NCBI GenBank assembly: GCA_038093515.1
Contig: JBBPSI010000010.1
Location: 1 to 64,000, forward strand
Length of the DNA: 64,000 nt
Direction: 5' to 3'
Origin: Butyriboletus loyo
Lineage: Eukaryota > Basidiomycota > Agaricomycetes > Boletales > Boletaceae
The position numbers and the translations under genes are program-made. The notes under the pieces are model-generated. The model saw only the letters and a list, made by a program, of their open reading frames with translations, did no database searches and had not been told where the DNA came from. Positions 38,100 through 51,028 of this stretch are shown piece by piece (position 1 is the stretch's first letter; every line of letters begins with the position of its first letter).

Positions 38100-38745
38100 A
38101 GTACTATACCCCTTCGATGCATGCACAGGTTCCTTCAGGGCTCAATACGGCTGGCCCCAGCTTGAGGCTTCGTTCATTCACGATCGGCCACGAGGTTTTG
38201 TTCGTCTCTGCCAACTCAACGTCTTGCGAGTGGCTTTGTAGCAATTTTGGGACCATCTTGACGAAACTCCACTCACGGCTTGCACCCAAACACATGCTCG
38301 ACCTTGCACAGCTGCGAATGCACCTATGTGACGAATACATGTTGAAAAGAAGCACACGAGAACGCCTCAGACGGAAACGGCACCTAGCGTCCACTGCAAC
38401 AAGCACAGAACGAAACCCCACTCCCTTCGACACCCCCTGGCTATCCATATTCCTGGGCCGCTTGCGAAAACAGTGAATATTCATATTCCTACAGTCGATG
38501 AACCGCCAGCCTGAACCAGACATACCGGATGAAGTCAATGACGACAGTTCTGATTCCTTCGAGTCAATTAGTAAAAATTTACAGGAACGATGCAAGCTTG
38601 ACGATGCAGGTGGGAACCATGACTTCATACCACCCATTGAAAAAATACGCCTCGAAAAGTTATTTGACTGCTCAAATACGATGTGGGTCGAGATGACTTC
38701 CTGGATATCAATCAAGTCTCATTGCGAGGAGCTAGAGCTATAAGA
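38100..38745 (+). pseudogene. Decayed hAT-family transposase, C-terminal dimerisation region
   Basis: The frame shows VSANSTSCEWLCSNFGTILT, then KLHSRLAPKHMLDLAQLRMH, then LCDEYMLKRSTRERLRRKR. This is the hAT C-terminal dimerisation pattern (NSASCER-FS-FG-ILTKLR-RL…L-LR-HLRDE). Trp replaces the Arg of the CER motif. A frameshift near 38460-38510 disrupts the tail: the reading IHIPTVDEPPA stops, and another frame continues with IPDEVNDDSSDSF and EKLFDCSNTMWVEM, which matches the usual acidic tail of such fungal elements. The catalytic N-terminal two thirds was not found, so this is a non-functional relic. It lies between the GH29 pair and the glutathione transferase. Confidence 0.65.
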
Positions 38746-39535
38746 GTTCGTTGATATGAATGCCGAGGGAGAGGCAGATGTCATGGCGACATATCCAGTG
38801 TTTGTACGATAGTCGAGATTACACTCGCTTGGCAATTATCAATATCTATGCGATTTTGAGAGTGGGGACAGCCAATGATGCCCGTGGGGGCGCCGCATCT
38901 CCCATATTATGGCGAGGTGAATGGATTTATGGCTTTCCACCGATTCAAACACGGGATCGTCACAATTTCTTGTCGGCGTCGGCGCCATGTTCCGCAAGGA
39001 CGATGACATGTACGACATGGTGCTTGACCGCCTTTGAAAGCGTGCCATTCCGTCTACGGTGGCGCCTTTCGGATCACGAAAAGACCAGCCTGGCGCAAGT
39101 CCACTAGCCCGCTCTCCGATGAAAAGCATAATCTTTTTCTTGTTAACTACTCGTGCGTTTCATGCAGAGCATTTGAGCAATCCGACGGGCGACTCAACTT
39201 GGATGAGTCAAACCTGTGGTCAATCAGAAATTGCACTGCCAAGATAGAATCTCCTGTTCCTGGTGGGCACGGTTGCTGATTTCTAACTGCCCAGAAAGTC
39301 TGGTTTCTAAACATCTCAGTCAGCATGAGTCAGGACTTCAGGTCCCTTCCGTAAGTCACAGCTCCTCATGTACCAGTATGTACTGGACGTCCCAGGCGGT
39401 CGTCGTGGCGCAGTAAATCACGTTTCTTCGCCTGGGAATATCAGTAAGCAGTCACACATCTCGGCATCTCGGCACACTGATCGTTATAAAAACGAGCCAT
39501 CCTCGCTGTGTTCTTTATCGAGTCTCACTGTAATC
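38746..39535. other. Intergenic stretch before the glutathione transferase
   Basis: No gene was recognised. The right end is the transferase promoter, with a TATA box at 39485. Confidence 0.5.
39485..39492 (+). promoter_or_regulatory. TATA box of the glutathione transferase gene
   Basis: TATAAAAA lies 51 bases before the ATG at 39536, an ordinary distance for a strongly expressed fungal gene. Confidence 0.55.
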
Positions 39536-40401
39536 ATGGTCCTCAAAATCTATGGTTTCTCCCATTCCACTTGCACCCGCCTCGTTGCCGTAGTCTGCAA
39601 AGAAAAGGAAATCCCCTACGAGCTCGTCCCCATCGATCTCGCCAAGCGCGAACACAAGTCACCCGAGTTCATCAAGAATCAGCCATTCGGCCAGGTTCCT
39701 TATATCGTGCGTCGAACCACCAGTTCAATGTGGGGACACTGACTCACGATTGCATTGCCATCGCAAGGACGATGAGGGCTTCATCCTCTACGAGTCTCGT
39801 GCCATCGCTCGCTATTTGATCAGGAAATACCCTAACCAGGGGACTGCTGGCCTCATTCCCACCGATCCCAAAGAGGAGGCCTTGTTCGAACAAGCGGCCT
39901 CTGTCGAGGTTTCCAACTTTAATACCCCGGTTGCTCCTTTCGTGTTCGAGAAGGTGTTCAAGCCGTGTGTATATACATGGCATCTGCGCGAGCGTCCGAT
40001 TTCTGATCGGTGTGTTAAAGATATTATGGCGGACAGACAGACTTGGCCAAGGTCAACGAACACCTCGAAAAAATTGAGGCGAAGCTCGATGCGTATAATG
40101 TCATCCTTGGCAAGCAGAAATACCTGGCTGGCGACGTACGTTGATGATCGCCCTACCGTTTTGATCTACCGATCGCTCACGAGCTCGCAGAACGTGACCC
40201 TCGCCGACCTCCAACACTTGCCCTACGGAAGCATGATCTTCTATGCGGGCCACGGTGACCTGATTGAGAAGAGGGCCAATGTACAGAGGTGCGGTGCTTG
40301 CAGGTCGGTCATGCAATGAGTGCTGACTTGGGTTCGATTCTAGGTGGTGGAACGATATCTCCAACAGGCCTGCTTGGCAAGCTGTCAAGGGAGGGGCTTA
40401 G
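39536..40401 (+). CDS. Glutathione S-transferase, phi/theta-like
   Basis: Five exons (39536-39706, 39768-39964, 40021-40135, 40191-40288, 40344-40401) give an intact 212-residue protein. It would be a cytosolic enzyme conjugating glutathione to electrophiles, including toxic plant compounds or peroxides. The thioredoxin-fold N-terminus reads MVLKIYGFSHSTCTRLVAVV, then VPIDLAKREHKSPEFIKNQP, FGQVPYI and the glutathione gamma-glutamyl-binding DEGFILYESRAIARYL. The helical C-terminal domain shows YYGGQTDLAKVNEHLEKIEA, then VTLADLQHLPYG and WWNDISNRPAWQAV. Motifs and length fit fungal GSTF-like enzymes. The start is supported by the upstream TATA box and the standard N-terminal beta strand. All introns are GT-AG. 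Confidence 0.92.
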
Positions 40402-41489
40402 GGTAGTGAATTGAAGCGGTTAAGTGAGGTACATCGACCGCCGTGTATACCACTTGTTCATTCTGTACTTGTAATCGACGTTCTTATGCAAGTAGCTCGC
40501 GGGGCTCTGGCGCTGCTACTTCGGGATCGAAGTTCGAGGGAATGACCAGGGCCGAGTTAGCGAGATGCTACGTTGTGCCATCTTGAGTTTGGGTTTCCAT
40601 TCTGTAACTCCAAGAGATTCGGAGCACCACTGAAACATGCACCTCGTGTCTTCTGTCCCCCTCAGCAGGGTTCCGAAGAACCATTTCGTCTTTTCAGTAG
40701 GGAAGTCTCCCTAATGTGGTTTTTGAGTGCCTGTACGATGATAGGGTGATGTGCATACCGAATACCTTGCGCAGATGAATCACAGCCAATCCCATCACCG
40801 CGCAATCATCGCGGCTATTTCATCCTCGGACCGTGTGGCAATAGGTCAATCGCTGCCACAGTAGGGAGAACCAAAGTTGGCGGCGCAGACACGACCGGAT
40901 CGGCCAGTTTGACTGATGGCTGGTACTGGCAGATCCGAATAACAGTTATAGCTGCATTCTCATGATCAGAAGAACAGCAAATTGCGTTCTCGCCAACTTT
41001 AAAACCTTTGTTTGCATGGCGGCATAGTTCAAGCCCAAGCGCATGAGTGGCAACGAGATTAATAGAAATTGTGGCTCTGCAAGCGTTCAACGTTAACTGG
41101 GATGGGGATTAATGTCCGAGTGTGCGCTCTCGTGCGAGGGACGAAGTGCTGCGTGCCTTTGGTCTGGTTCGATGGATAGAACGACGACGATGTGGTCTGA
41201 TCAATCATTTTTTGAGTGGACATCCGCGAGATGGCAGCCTGCGTACGCCACATTTCCTAAAATGCAGAATCGTGGGGTGGTACAAACCTTTGCAACTCGT
41301 ACTCTGTTTCATGTCCACTGCATGTTGAACGTTCCCTCAACTCTCCTCCGCCTTACACGGTTCTGGTACGTCCAACACGCGTGTTTTTACTCCATTTACA
41401 CATCAATCTTTCACCCATTCTACAGACCTATTCCCACTGTAATTCCCCAAAAAACCTTCGCGCTCCTTTCCCCCCCCGACTATCCCCAA
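40402..41489. other. Intergenic stretch before the RhoGAP gene
   Basis: No gene was recognised. The final 100 bases are pyrimidine-rich (runs of C and T up to 41480), typical of a fungal leader and transcription start. The RhoGAP reading frame stays open upstream of the chosen ATG, but that part has no protein-like bias. Confidence 0.5.
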
Positions 41490-44400
41490 ATGTCTCCACG
41501 TCGCGTTCCTCAATCCTTCAACACTCTCAGCGCACAGGATGCCACCCTCAATCCCTCATCGATGCCCTCTTCGCCCGCCCACATTGCTTTTCCACAGGCA
41601 CGCTCAAACTCTCCCTCCGGCATCTCCCATTTCCTTTCAAAACCTTCAAAATGGTTTGGCAGGAAGACATCGGAGCCGCGCTCCATCTCTATTCCATCCG
41701 AGCCGAGGACGAGCACCAGTTCAGTCAGGCGGCCAAAAATTTCGAGACCCACAGATCCTCGTCCCATTCTATCGTCCTTCCAGTCAGAACCCCATGCTAT
41801 AGATCCTACCAAGTAAGTTCCCCATTTCGTTACCCCCAATTTCTCCATTCGTTGTAGTCGCGTGCAGACTCTTATATCAGGATCAATTACCACCCATGAC
41901 ATACTGACATCATCCTATCCAGGTCCGTTGCAGAACTTGCTTTTAAACCGAAGAAGTCACTTGAATTGAATTCAGCATACCCATCTTCTTCTCAACAACC
42001 TTCTCCCGAGATTGACGGTGGTCTTGGTGACCTTCGCAACATATCCCGCAAAACCTGGTCTAAGTCCGCAGATGACCTCAGAAGCTTCCCCGATCTATCT
42101 CATGCTACGCTCGATGTCTCCTTCCAACACAGGATACAAGAGTACCGTAATAGAAGCAATAGTAGTGCCACTCTGCATCCCGCCTCTTTCACCCATGGTG
42201 CTATACCTGCAAGTCCAGCCATCCAGTCTTTTCCATCCGCCGCAGCCAATATATCTAATACCCCTTCCGACGACTCTCTTACTGTGAACGAACCTAATAT
42301 ATCCATATCCGTTTCTTCGCCCACCTCAGATGACTTCGTTTTGCCCGACGATTCGCCACCCACACCAAACGCTAGAATGCACTCCTTTGCGCCCAGGTTA
42401 CCGACGAAGCTTTCTGCTTCTAAGCTCGGTCTCTCCCCAAACAGTCCTAAAAGAAAAGGCTCAGGAGACTCAATGAAACCTCTTGACAGCGATAAATCTT
42501 CAGGCACTTCAACGGGTCGTGGGGTGTTCCCTTTCAGTCTCGCGGGTCCTTCTCACAAGCACTCGGTTCCCAATCTAGCTGCGCAAGCTTGCGCAACCCA
42601 GCCCTCTTCTTCGTTGCTAGCTCCACCCACCTCTGACGACGCGCCAGAAGCAGACGAAGCCATCGTCTCGAGACGAACGTCTCAGATCACCTACAACTCT
42701 GGATTCATCAATCGTCTCACGGATGCTGCGCCAATGATACAAGCTTACCGGAGACCTTACAGCACGGCTGCTAATGTAACATTGGCGAAGGGCTGGAAAC
42801 CTTTTAAAGCCGAGCTTAAAGGGTCAAAGCTATATTTCTACAAACCGCCAAGTGATAGAAGCGCTGCAATCAAGGAGTTGTTTCCTACGGGGGTCGTACC
42901 GCCCAGCCTTGAAGATGAGATGGTCGTGGAATCGGAGGCCCTTGAGGAACTCGGGAGGTCAGGAAGAGGGAGAGAGGATGGTATCGGGTCTATCGGAAGG
43001 AAGAAACGAGCGTATTGGGGAAGAAGGACGCATCCCGAGCTAGTGGCCAGCGAAGGGCATATCGTGAAGGGAAGCTTTGAAGCATTCGTGCATGAAGCTG
43101 TGTTCGCAACAACGTTCGTCCCTCCTGCCGCGGAGTGTTGCGCAGATGGAAGAAGTCCCGAGTGGAAGGACTTCTCTTCGGCGATCATCCTCTGTCTGCC
43201 CGCGTTCGTTGACCGGTCAAAATTCGAGAACGAATTTACCCGCCTTTGCTCCAATTTGGTCAATGGAGCAGACGAAAATACCAAAGAGGCGGAACGCGCC
43301 AGAGTGCTTTGGATGGCCGAAGAATATGTCGGATACTATGGTACCCCATCTGACGAGTCTGGTTGGTCAGACTTTGCATCCAGCACTATTCCCAGTTTCA
43401 GCATTAATCCTCCCTCCGTCAATGGTGGTGTGCCCAAGTCTGTTTCTACACAGGCGATCTATACACCTTCTCCGAACCCGAACTTGGGAACCCCGCAGAT
43501 AGATGGCACGAACTCCATTTCTCCGAATCTTGGGACATTCTCACCAAGACCTCAAGATGGCAAGATAGCTTCTTTAATGGAAGCGCTCGGAACACCGGGC
43601 GTCCCGCTTACTTCTCCAGGAAAATCGCTTAATCCTCGACAGCAGCGCCAACAGATTCCATTCACCGACGCAGTGGAACGACCGCCAAGAATTTGGGCGA
43701 TGCTCGCACAAGATGGCTTCTCTCGCGAGGTTCTTTCGCTGCTCGATCCTCACCTGATTGCTTTCAGTCTCCAAACATTCCATCGCCGTGCATTCCAGGA
43801 TCTTCCTAACAATCTGACAGCTGACCATGTCCTTGGAGCGGATCCTTCTCCTGACGCTCCCGACGATGAGGTCTATTCGGGGTTGCCCCATTCGGCCAAG
43901 TTATTTGGTAGCGACGATCGTCCCCACTGGCTGACGAGACTGCTTTTGATGCAAATTCTTGGTTCGGATTCGTCTAATGCGAACAACTTACAATTTGACC
44001 GAACGTCTCGTACGCATTCGCGCTCCGAGGTCATCTCGATTTGGGCCAGGGTTGGAGAACTTTGCCGTGTTGCCGGAGATGAGTGTTCCTGGAAGGCGAT
44101 ATCGGCCGCGTTGTGCTCCCGTCCTGTGGCAAGGTTGACAAAAGCCTGGAGACGTGCTGATAGACAGAGTGCCATCGCTGTCGAATCGTGGATTTATCCC
44201 GAGAACGACGGGCATGTAGCCACTGCGAGAGAGCCAATGATAACCGCGTGGGGAGGGGACACGAAGGAACAGATGCGCTACGAATTGGAGCGTGCGCGAA
44301 ATGAGGCAGACGAATATTGGGCCACCGAGCCGCTTCTGAAGGCCAAGAACATATTCGAAAGTCTCAGAACGCGCTTTGCGCTTTGTTCCAGGACACCTGT

Positions 44401-47400
44401 CGAGACTGCTTCGCTTCTACCGGACGTTGGCAAACTGGTTTCGCTTTGGGAGGACTTGTCTGAAGGGGAAAGCGTACAGAATGCATTTGCTCTGAAATTT
44501 CAGCGGTACGTTCCATCAAATAAGGGTTTAGAGACGGACATTGATACCGGTGCTAGCGTCGATCAGTTTATGTCCCTTTCCTTGGCTGCCGAACCGCGGA
44601 GGAAAGGACTGTTTGAGCCGTTTTTCTGGAGTCAGTCCAGCGCACCCCCTCACACACACTGTCATCCTCTGGTCCCCCTTCTCTTTGTCGAACCTTTGCA
44701 TACCGTCTCGTTTATTGATCGGGGTCAGGTGTGGAGAGGTCGTCTTGAGAGCTGGCCGGCGAAACTCAGCGTGGAAGAGCTCCAACAACTTCGCAGCATC
44801 GACACCTCTTTGCGGTCGCTCAGAAAGAATGACGCTTCAGCAAGCAAAGATAAATTACCCAAAATCGGAGATGTCGATCTAGGAGGGACCGCCATTCCAG
44901 TGTATGACGGAGAGCTACTTCTCGTAGCACGACCAGACAAGGATCCCGGTTCAGCTTCGCGATCCGCATCACGTACTCCGTCTCGCCCACCCAGTTGCGT
45001 GATCGAGACGTCAGGCAGTGATAGAACGGTGGCTCGTACGCCGTCCATCCGAGTGAAACCAGGTTCTTCCCAGCTGGAGCGTAAGAGTAGCGTGCAGCGA
45101 AGGAACTCTCTGCCCGCTATATCCCATCGTGCTAACCATCCCGTCATGACGGAGGTCTCTTCCGAACGGCCCATCCGAGTACTCGTGCAGGCTGGGACTC
45201 TGGACAGGCTGGTGAACGTACTCATCCATGGTCTCAAAGGCGTTTCAGTTGCAGTAGCAGATGATAACGGGGAAACATCATTGCGAGATGGGAACACCAG
45301 GGATTTGGTCGTCGATCATTCCGAGTTTGCGCGGGTGTGGTGGAATGTGTTCCGCAGCTTCGTGACACCAATTGTATTTTTCGAGGTGAGCCTGAGGTTT
45401 TCTCCGATCCATTCGAGGTGGCTCACGAGATGTAGCTTTTGCGCAAACGGTTCGTAGGGAGTCGGCCCTCTAGCAACATTTCTACGAACGCGCCGATCCA
45501 CGTTGTGCAGTACCGTTCTGAAATCTTTGGGGCTATGAAGGAGTGGATTACCACTGGTGGGGGTGCGCAAGACTGTCTAGATGACGTTCAACTCTACGAC
45601 CTGGTTAGAACCTTTTTGGAAGCACCGTTGGATCGTTCGGTGCCCGACTGTCCTCCACCCGACGATGACGCCGAACTTGGCCAAGCCTGGGATGAATTGG
45701 ATGTAACGAGGAGGGACACGTTGTCGACGTTTATATCCCACACTTTGCATCCGCCGGCGCTCGCTACCGCTGTTCCTCGATCCACGGTAACAGTCTCGCA
45801 AAATCGAAGTTTCGGGAATCAAGCACCAGATCTCGATCGGGTCACTGCTGAAGATTTGGTAGAAAACTTGAACGCTATGGGTTATGCTGCGTTCAGCAAT
45901 GTCTCGGAAGAAGTCCGTATCTTCCGTTGGTATGACTGGTTTTCTATTGACGCTTGTATCACAGGATTTGTTTGTCACTGCTGATTTGCTTGAAGTACAA
46001 AGCGCTGACCGGACAGGTTGGTTCTCTGTGCGGGAGACTAGCTTCTTGGACGACGTCGACATTCAGACGATGTACTCCCATGTCATGGAGGTCCAACCAT
46101 CGTCGTTGATAACCGACTCTCAGGACTCCGTTTACCGCCTCCTTCCACCAAGCATTCGGAGCTGTATACGCGCATACAATATCCTTCGCAAATGGGCCAC
46201 CTCGAAACTCGTGGCGCCAAAACTTGGCATCCGGAACCGGCAGGCTCGTATGGATTTGTGTCTACGGGCCATCGAGATCGCACGTATACGTAGTCTGGAG
46301 GGAGGCGGTGGCTTTGTCGAACTCCACGAACGTCCTGTTGTACGATCGTTTGTCGAAGCTGTCCTCACTGCTGCCGTCCTTAGCCCCGAGAGTCGGATGC
46401 ATCAGCGACCATGGCACAACGTGGCTAATGTTCGTGGTGTCCCATGTGATAGCCTCTGTCTTCTGCTGTCACGACCGGCGGTTCCGAAGTTGTACGGAGA
46501 TCCCCTGATCGTCGATATTAGTTGGCTTCTGGAACGTATGCTCGAGGTCGTCAGCATACCGAATGCTGTGACGACATCATCGGAGGATCCGCAGTCCATC
46601 ATAAACTTGGATAAGCGCAGGTCAGAGCCTTTTTTTGATGAGGGGTCGTCCATGCATGCAGTATGCTGACTTCTTCAAGACACTTGTGCGACGTCATACT
46701 CAACACGCCGACGTTGCTCAGCATGCGTGGTCGTTCCAGAGATGATGTCGACCGACGGGATTTTGAGCGCCTGAACAATATCGAAAAGGAAGTGAGCGCC
46801 CTTCACTTTGATCTTCGTGGCATCAAGGAGGAAGCACAGCGAGAGGCCCTTCAAACCCAAAATAGTGGTTCTGCTTCCGCAAAAAAGGTCATCCGACCTT
46901 TCCAACGTCTTGTTACGCTTCAGCACGAAAAAAACAAACGAGACAAGTACTTGTACGATCGGCTCAGCAAAGACAAGAAACAGGAGCAGCTGCGGATGGA
47001 ACGGCGGGACGAGTACCTGAACAAGGTGATGCGGCCCCGAAAACCGATGACTCAAGCCCAGAAGCAGCATCGCATGAAGAAGAGCTACTCGTCCGCGTTC
47101 TTCCAGTTGATGCGACCTATTTCGAGTGCGTTTACGGACCATACGTTGAGTACGAAAAAGTCGCCTGCGGAGTTGGATTTCATGCCGTATGGGAAACCGT
47201 CAATCGTGTTGTCCGTCGTAGGTGCCAAAGTGGCGCAGTTCATCAACAATGAAAGGTCATACATGTTCCAGCTGGATACGGAAGAGGGAGAGCAGTACTT
47301 GCTGCAGGCAATTTCGAGGCAGGAAGTGACGAAATGGATAGATACGATCACGAACGTGTCGAAGGTTGCTGCGAAGCGACGTCTGACGTACCTCGGTAAC

Positions 47401-48454
47401 TCTCCCAAGCCCCAGCTGTCTGACCATATCATCGATCCTGTCGGGGTACCATCGGCATGCCGGGATCCTACCGCGGGTGAGTGTTACTTCGAATCTTGGG
47501 GCCCGAAATAACGGTACTGATGGGATGCTACATAGTCTTTGGCGTGGAACTGGAGTTCCTGCTTGAACGCGAAGCAGGTGGAGCAGAAGTCTTGCTTGGC
47601 TCTGTCCCTTCTGTTATTGTGGGATGTCTGTCAGAAATGGAGACCCGTGGGTTGAGCGAAGTTGGAATTTGTGAGTCTATCTTCCTGTCGTGAAGGCAAC
47701 TCGCCTTGACGTCGATGCGTCCTAGATCGTATTGCAGGAGCTACTTCTGAAATCAATGCCCTCCGCGACGCGTTCAACAGGGGTGAAATGCCCATTACTG
47801 AGAACACGGACGTCTATGCGATCGGTGACTTGATCAAGTCATGGTTTAGGCTTTTGCCAGAACCTGTATTCCCCTCGTCGGCGTACTATGCTATCATCGA
47901 AGCCATCAGTACGTTGAATTATTTTTCATATATACCCGTCTGATTCCGTATGTCATTACAGAGGTGGAAAACCCGCATGCGCGGCTGTTGAGCATTCGAG
48001 GTGTCATTCATGCGCTACCACGTGCCAACTTTGATCTACTGAAGCGCGTCGCCGAACATCTTGACAAGTGTGTTTTCTTTCTGTCTGGCAAGAAAATGTT
48101 CTCATCTCACCATCGCGTTCTCAGAGTCACCGACTTTGAGGAACAGAATCACATGACAGCGGAAGCGCTCGCCATCGTGTTCAGTCCGAACCTACTGCGA
48201 GCACCCCAAAACGATTTTGCGCTTATCCTCGCCAATATGGGATATACGCACAAACTTGTCAAGGCCCTCATCACTCATGTGCGTTGTTGGATCGAGGGAT
48301 ACGAGCATGACACTGACTTGAAACGTAGTTCCATGTCATATTTGACGAAGATTACGAGGCAGAAAATGATGTAGAAGAGGACGATATGGAAGCGCCGATC
48401 CTGGAGGAAGAAGAGGAAGAGGTAGACATGACACATGTTGAGGATGAAGAATGA
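41490..48454 (+). CDS. BEM2: BEM2-like Rho GTPase-activating protein with RasGEF-like and PH domains
   Basis: Ten exons splice in phase (41490-41812, 41923-45385, 45436-45912, 45965-46620, 46662-47476, 47536-47670, 47726-47908, 47962-48067, 48125-48278, 48329-48454) to 2145 residues, close to the length of yeast Bem2. The first ~350 residues are Ser/Pro-rich. A PH-like patch (GWKPFKAELKGSKLYFYKPP) lies near residue 398. A RasGEF-like region spans about 690-940 (LLDPHLIAFSLQTFHRRAFQ, LARLTKAWRRADRQ-type). A RasGEF N-terminal-like segment is near 1190-1325 and a PH domain near 1780-1880. RhoGAP spans 1912-2110 with the arginine finger in EVGIYRIAGATSEINAL and SWFRLLPEPVFP. The tail is strongly acidic. 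It should switch off Rho1/Cdc42-type GTPases in polarity and bud or septum control. The RasGEF part is probably non-catalytic, as in yeast. Confidence 0.92.
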
Positions 48455-48780
48455 CACAACCAACGATGATGCTCGTACACGCTCATGGAGAGCCATCTTT
48501 AAACTCTTTTTGCATCGGTGGACATTCGGGTTGTGTTATTTTTCTGGCACGCTTCGTTTCGGCCTTTCTCTTCCTGTTTTTCCGTCGGTCTGCGGTGTAT
48601 TTATCATTGGACATGTACAGTTTCCCAACACATGACACTCCCCCTTGACTCTCGCTCGCTTCCACCCTTTCTTTTTTCTCGGTTTTTTTTAATGTGTTGG
48701 TCCCATCATCCAGTAGTCGGAATCGGCACAAATCTCATTATTGTACTGCAGTCTAGCCACCAAGTGCACATGATACTGGT
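48455..48780. other. Convergent 3' intergenic region
   Basis: It separates the stop codons of the RhoGAP gene (+) and CCT8 (-). T-rich runs near 48672-48690 may serve in 3' end formation. No gene. Confidence 0.5.
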
Positions 48781-50812
48781 CTAGTCATCCTCATCCCAGT
48801 TACCCGCTTGCTGAGGTACTTTTGGTCCGCCAGCAGGCTTGCTCATGATGATGCTGTCCACGCTCAGTACGGAGACTGCAGCTTCCGTCGCAAGCTTTAT
48901 AGCCCATGACTTGGCAGCTAGGGAATCGAGGATCTTGTAATCGGTGGCTATCAGCGTACCATCCTGCTCAGCCTGGTTGTCCTGTGATGAGTAACGGGTG
49001 ACGATCGAGCCAGGCGAGACGCGTACCTCGACGTCGACACCCCAGGCCTCTCCGCCCTTTTGTTCATGCTTTGCCCACAATCGACTGAGCACCTCGTTGC
49101 CCTCCGCACCACCGAGCGCATTATCCGCAAGCGTTCTCGGAACGACTTCCAGTGCGGTCGCATACCGCTTCACAGCATGCTGTGCGAGGCCCTTGAGCCC
49201 ACTTCCATACGCGTCCACGCGTTTCCCGAGTTCGAGTTCCGTGGCACCTGCGCCAGGGACGAGTCTCGGGTCCTTGAGCAACGACTTGATGACGTTAGCG
49301 CCGTCGTCAATCGCGCGTTCGAGGTCGTCCAGATGGTTGGCCGTCGCGCCTCTCAACACGATGGTCGCCGTCCGCGCCCTTGCTGTCCTTGGATCGTACC
49401 CCGCCTCGTCCTCTCTTAGTTGTCTGAGCACCGTGACACGGTCTCCGCCGATTTCCGTCGTCTCGAAGACGTCGACGTAGCCGGCTTCTTCTGGGGTGGG
49501 AGCGCCGACTCGGGCGAGGGGGGTGGCGTTGACGACGCGGCTGACTCTTCGGAGGTCAAATTTGGAGAGGACTTTGAGGACGGCGATATTGAATCTGTTC
49601 AGATAGTGGAGGGCGAGTTCGCCGATGGAGGATCCGGCGATGATGACCTTGACGCCCGAATCGGCAAGGTCTTTGAAGATCTGGTAATATTCGGGGGAAT
49701 GAGTATATGTAGTTGAAAGATGGTAAAGGAACGGGAGAAAGCAAAGTGGACCTTTTCCATGTGTTTCTCCTCTCCCCTGGTAAAGTTGAGCATTTCGTCA
49801 GCGCTTTTGATGAGGACGGTGCCCTTGGTTTCGGTTTGGGCAATATCGAGTGCGGAAGTGAAGACGGCAACTTTGGCTTTAGTGACTTTTTTGATGATGC
49901 CTTCTGGTTCTCGACCAAATACCATGCCCTGTACCACACGGCTGCCGGAGAGGTTTCCACCCATGATTTTGACGACGCGTACGTTGTCCACGTTGAAGTT
50001 CTTTGGGTTATTTGGCATGACGGCCAGTGCAGCTTCTGCGACGAGGGCGGACAGGGTGTCTTCGAATCCATATTGTTTTGATGCGATGGCAGGCTTGAGT
50101 GCCTCTGCGAGTGAAGATTGCGTGAACGGAGAGGGAAGGCTGGATGTTGATAGATCTTGAAAGCTGTTAGTTATGTATGATCACGCGTCAGTGAAACAGG
50201 GACGCACTCTCCAGCTCGGCAAGCGCCTTCGTGCACGCGAGTTCGTATCCTTTGATGACTTCGCTTGGATGTAGACCCATGATGAGGAGGTGTTCTGCCT
50301 TCTTGAGCAGTTCACCCGCAAAGATGATGACGGTGTTGGTTGCGTCGCCCATCTGGGTATGGTCAGGGTGGTGGGTGGTTTGATATGAAGCACGGATTAG
50401 ACAGACCTCGGATTCCTGGGCTTGCGATGCCATCACAAGTAGTTTTGCAGCTGGATGTACGACTTCGACCTCTCTGATGATGGTTGCAGCATCGGACGTG
50501 ACGAACAATCGACCCAGGTGATTAATCAGGAGTTTATTACGACCTTTATCACGATTCAGTGGAACGAATGGAGACGACCACCGTCACGCAACGCACCATT
50601 CGGCCCAAAACTTGTTCGTACGAGATCTGATAGCTCCGAAACGGCCTGGATGTTGCGCAGAACAGCATCCTCGAGCCCTTGTAGATGCTAAAAATCCAGA
50701 TGCGTCGATCGGCCAGTTAGTGCGGCGATCTGTGTGCACGTTCGGGACATCGTACCTTGTAGCCTTCCTTGAAGAGCTGGACGTTGTTGGCTTTTGGAAC
50801 TTTGAGCGACAT
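48781..50812 (-). CDS. CCT8: T-complex protein 1 subunit theta (CCT8)
   Basis: Subunit of the cytosolic TRiC/CCT chaperonin that folds actin, tubulin and WD40 proteins using ATP. It starts MSLKVPKANNVQLFKEGYK. Spliced exons then give LEDAVLRNIQAVSELSDLVR, TSFGPNG, LLINHLGRLFVTSDAATIIR, HPAAKLLVMASQAQE, and the nucleotide-binding MGDATNTVIIFAGELLKKAE. The middle and end show NVRVVKIMGGNLSGSRVVQG (theta-specific GS-V-GMVF), ATIVLRGATANHLDDLERAI, the ATP-site GAGATELELGKR, and ILDSLAAKSWAIKLATEAAV. The tail is short and acidic (GNWDEDD). The GDxTN loop has Ala where most chaperonins have Gly. Several short GT-AG introns were followed without a frame break. It is divergent from the gene at 51029, with a 216-base shared promoter region. 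Confidence 0.95.
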
Positions 50813-51028
50813 GGTCAAACGAAGTTGACGATGTGACTACTTGTGCACGAAATCTTGGACGCGACTCGCTTGGTCAAGCCGACGGTTTGACTCCGCGACA
50901 CTCTCACCTTGTTCGTCACCACCACCGACTCCCGGTCCTCGTGTGCTCGTCACTGTTATAGATCTGATTTTTGGCAAGGAAAACGCCGTCGAGAACGTCT
51001 GGTGTGCTCATTGCGAGTTGTAGCCACC
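50813..51028. promoter_or_regulatory. Shared divergent promoter of CCT8 and the SDR-like gene
   Basis: Only 216 bases separate the two start codons on opposite strands, so both core promoters must lie here. CT-rich patches are present. No TATA box is obvious. The plus-strand start sits in a good context (GCCACCATGG). Confidence 0.5.

Noticed and set aside
38104..38715. 203-codon minus-strand open frame
   Set aside because: It is the shadow of the plus-strand hAT dimerisation sequence, which has clear family motifs.
41112..41489. In-frame N-terminal extension of the RhoGAP gene
   Set aside because: Open by chance: Cys/Trp-rich and unlike the Ser/Pro-rich N-terminus, and a CT-rich leader lies just before the ATG at 41490.
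44725..45297. 190-codon minus-strand open frame inside the RhoGAP gene
   Set aside because: Antisense shadow of a long, well-supported exon.
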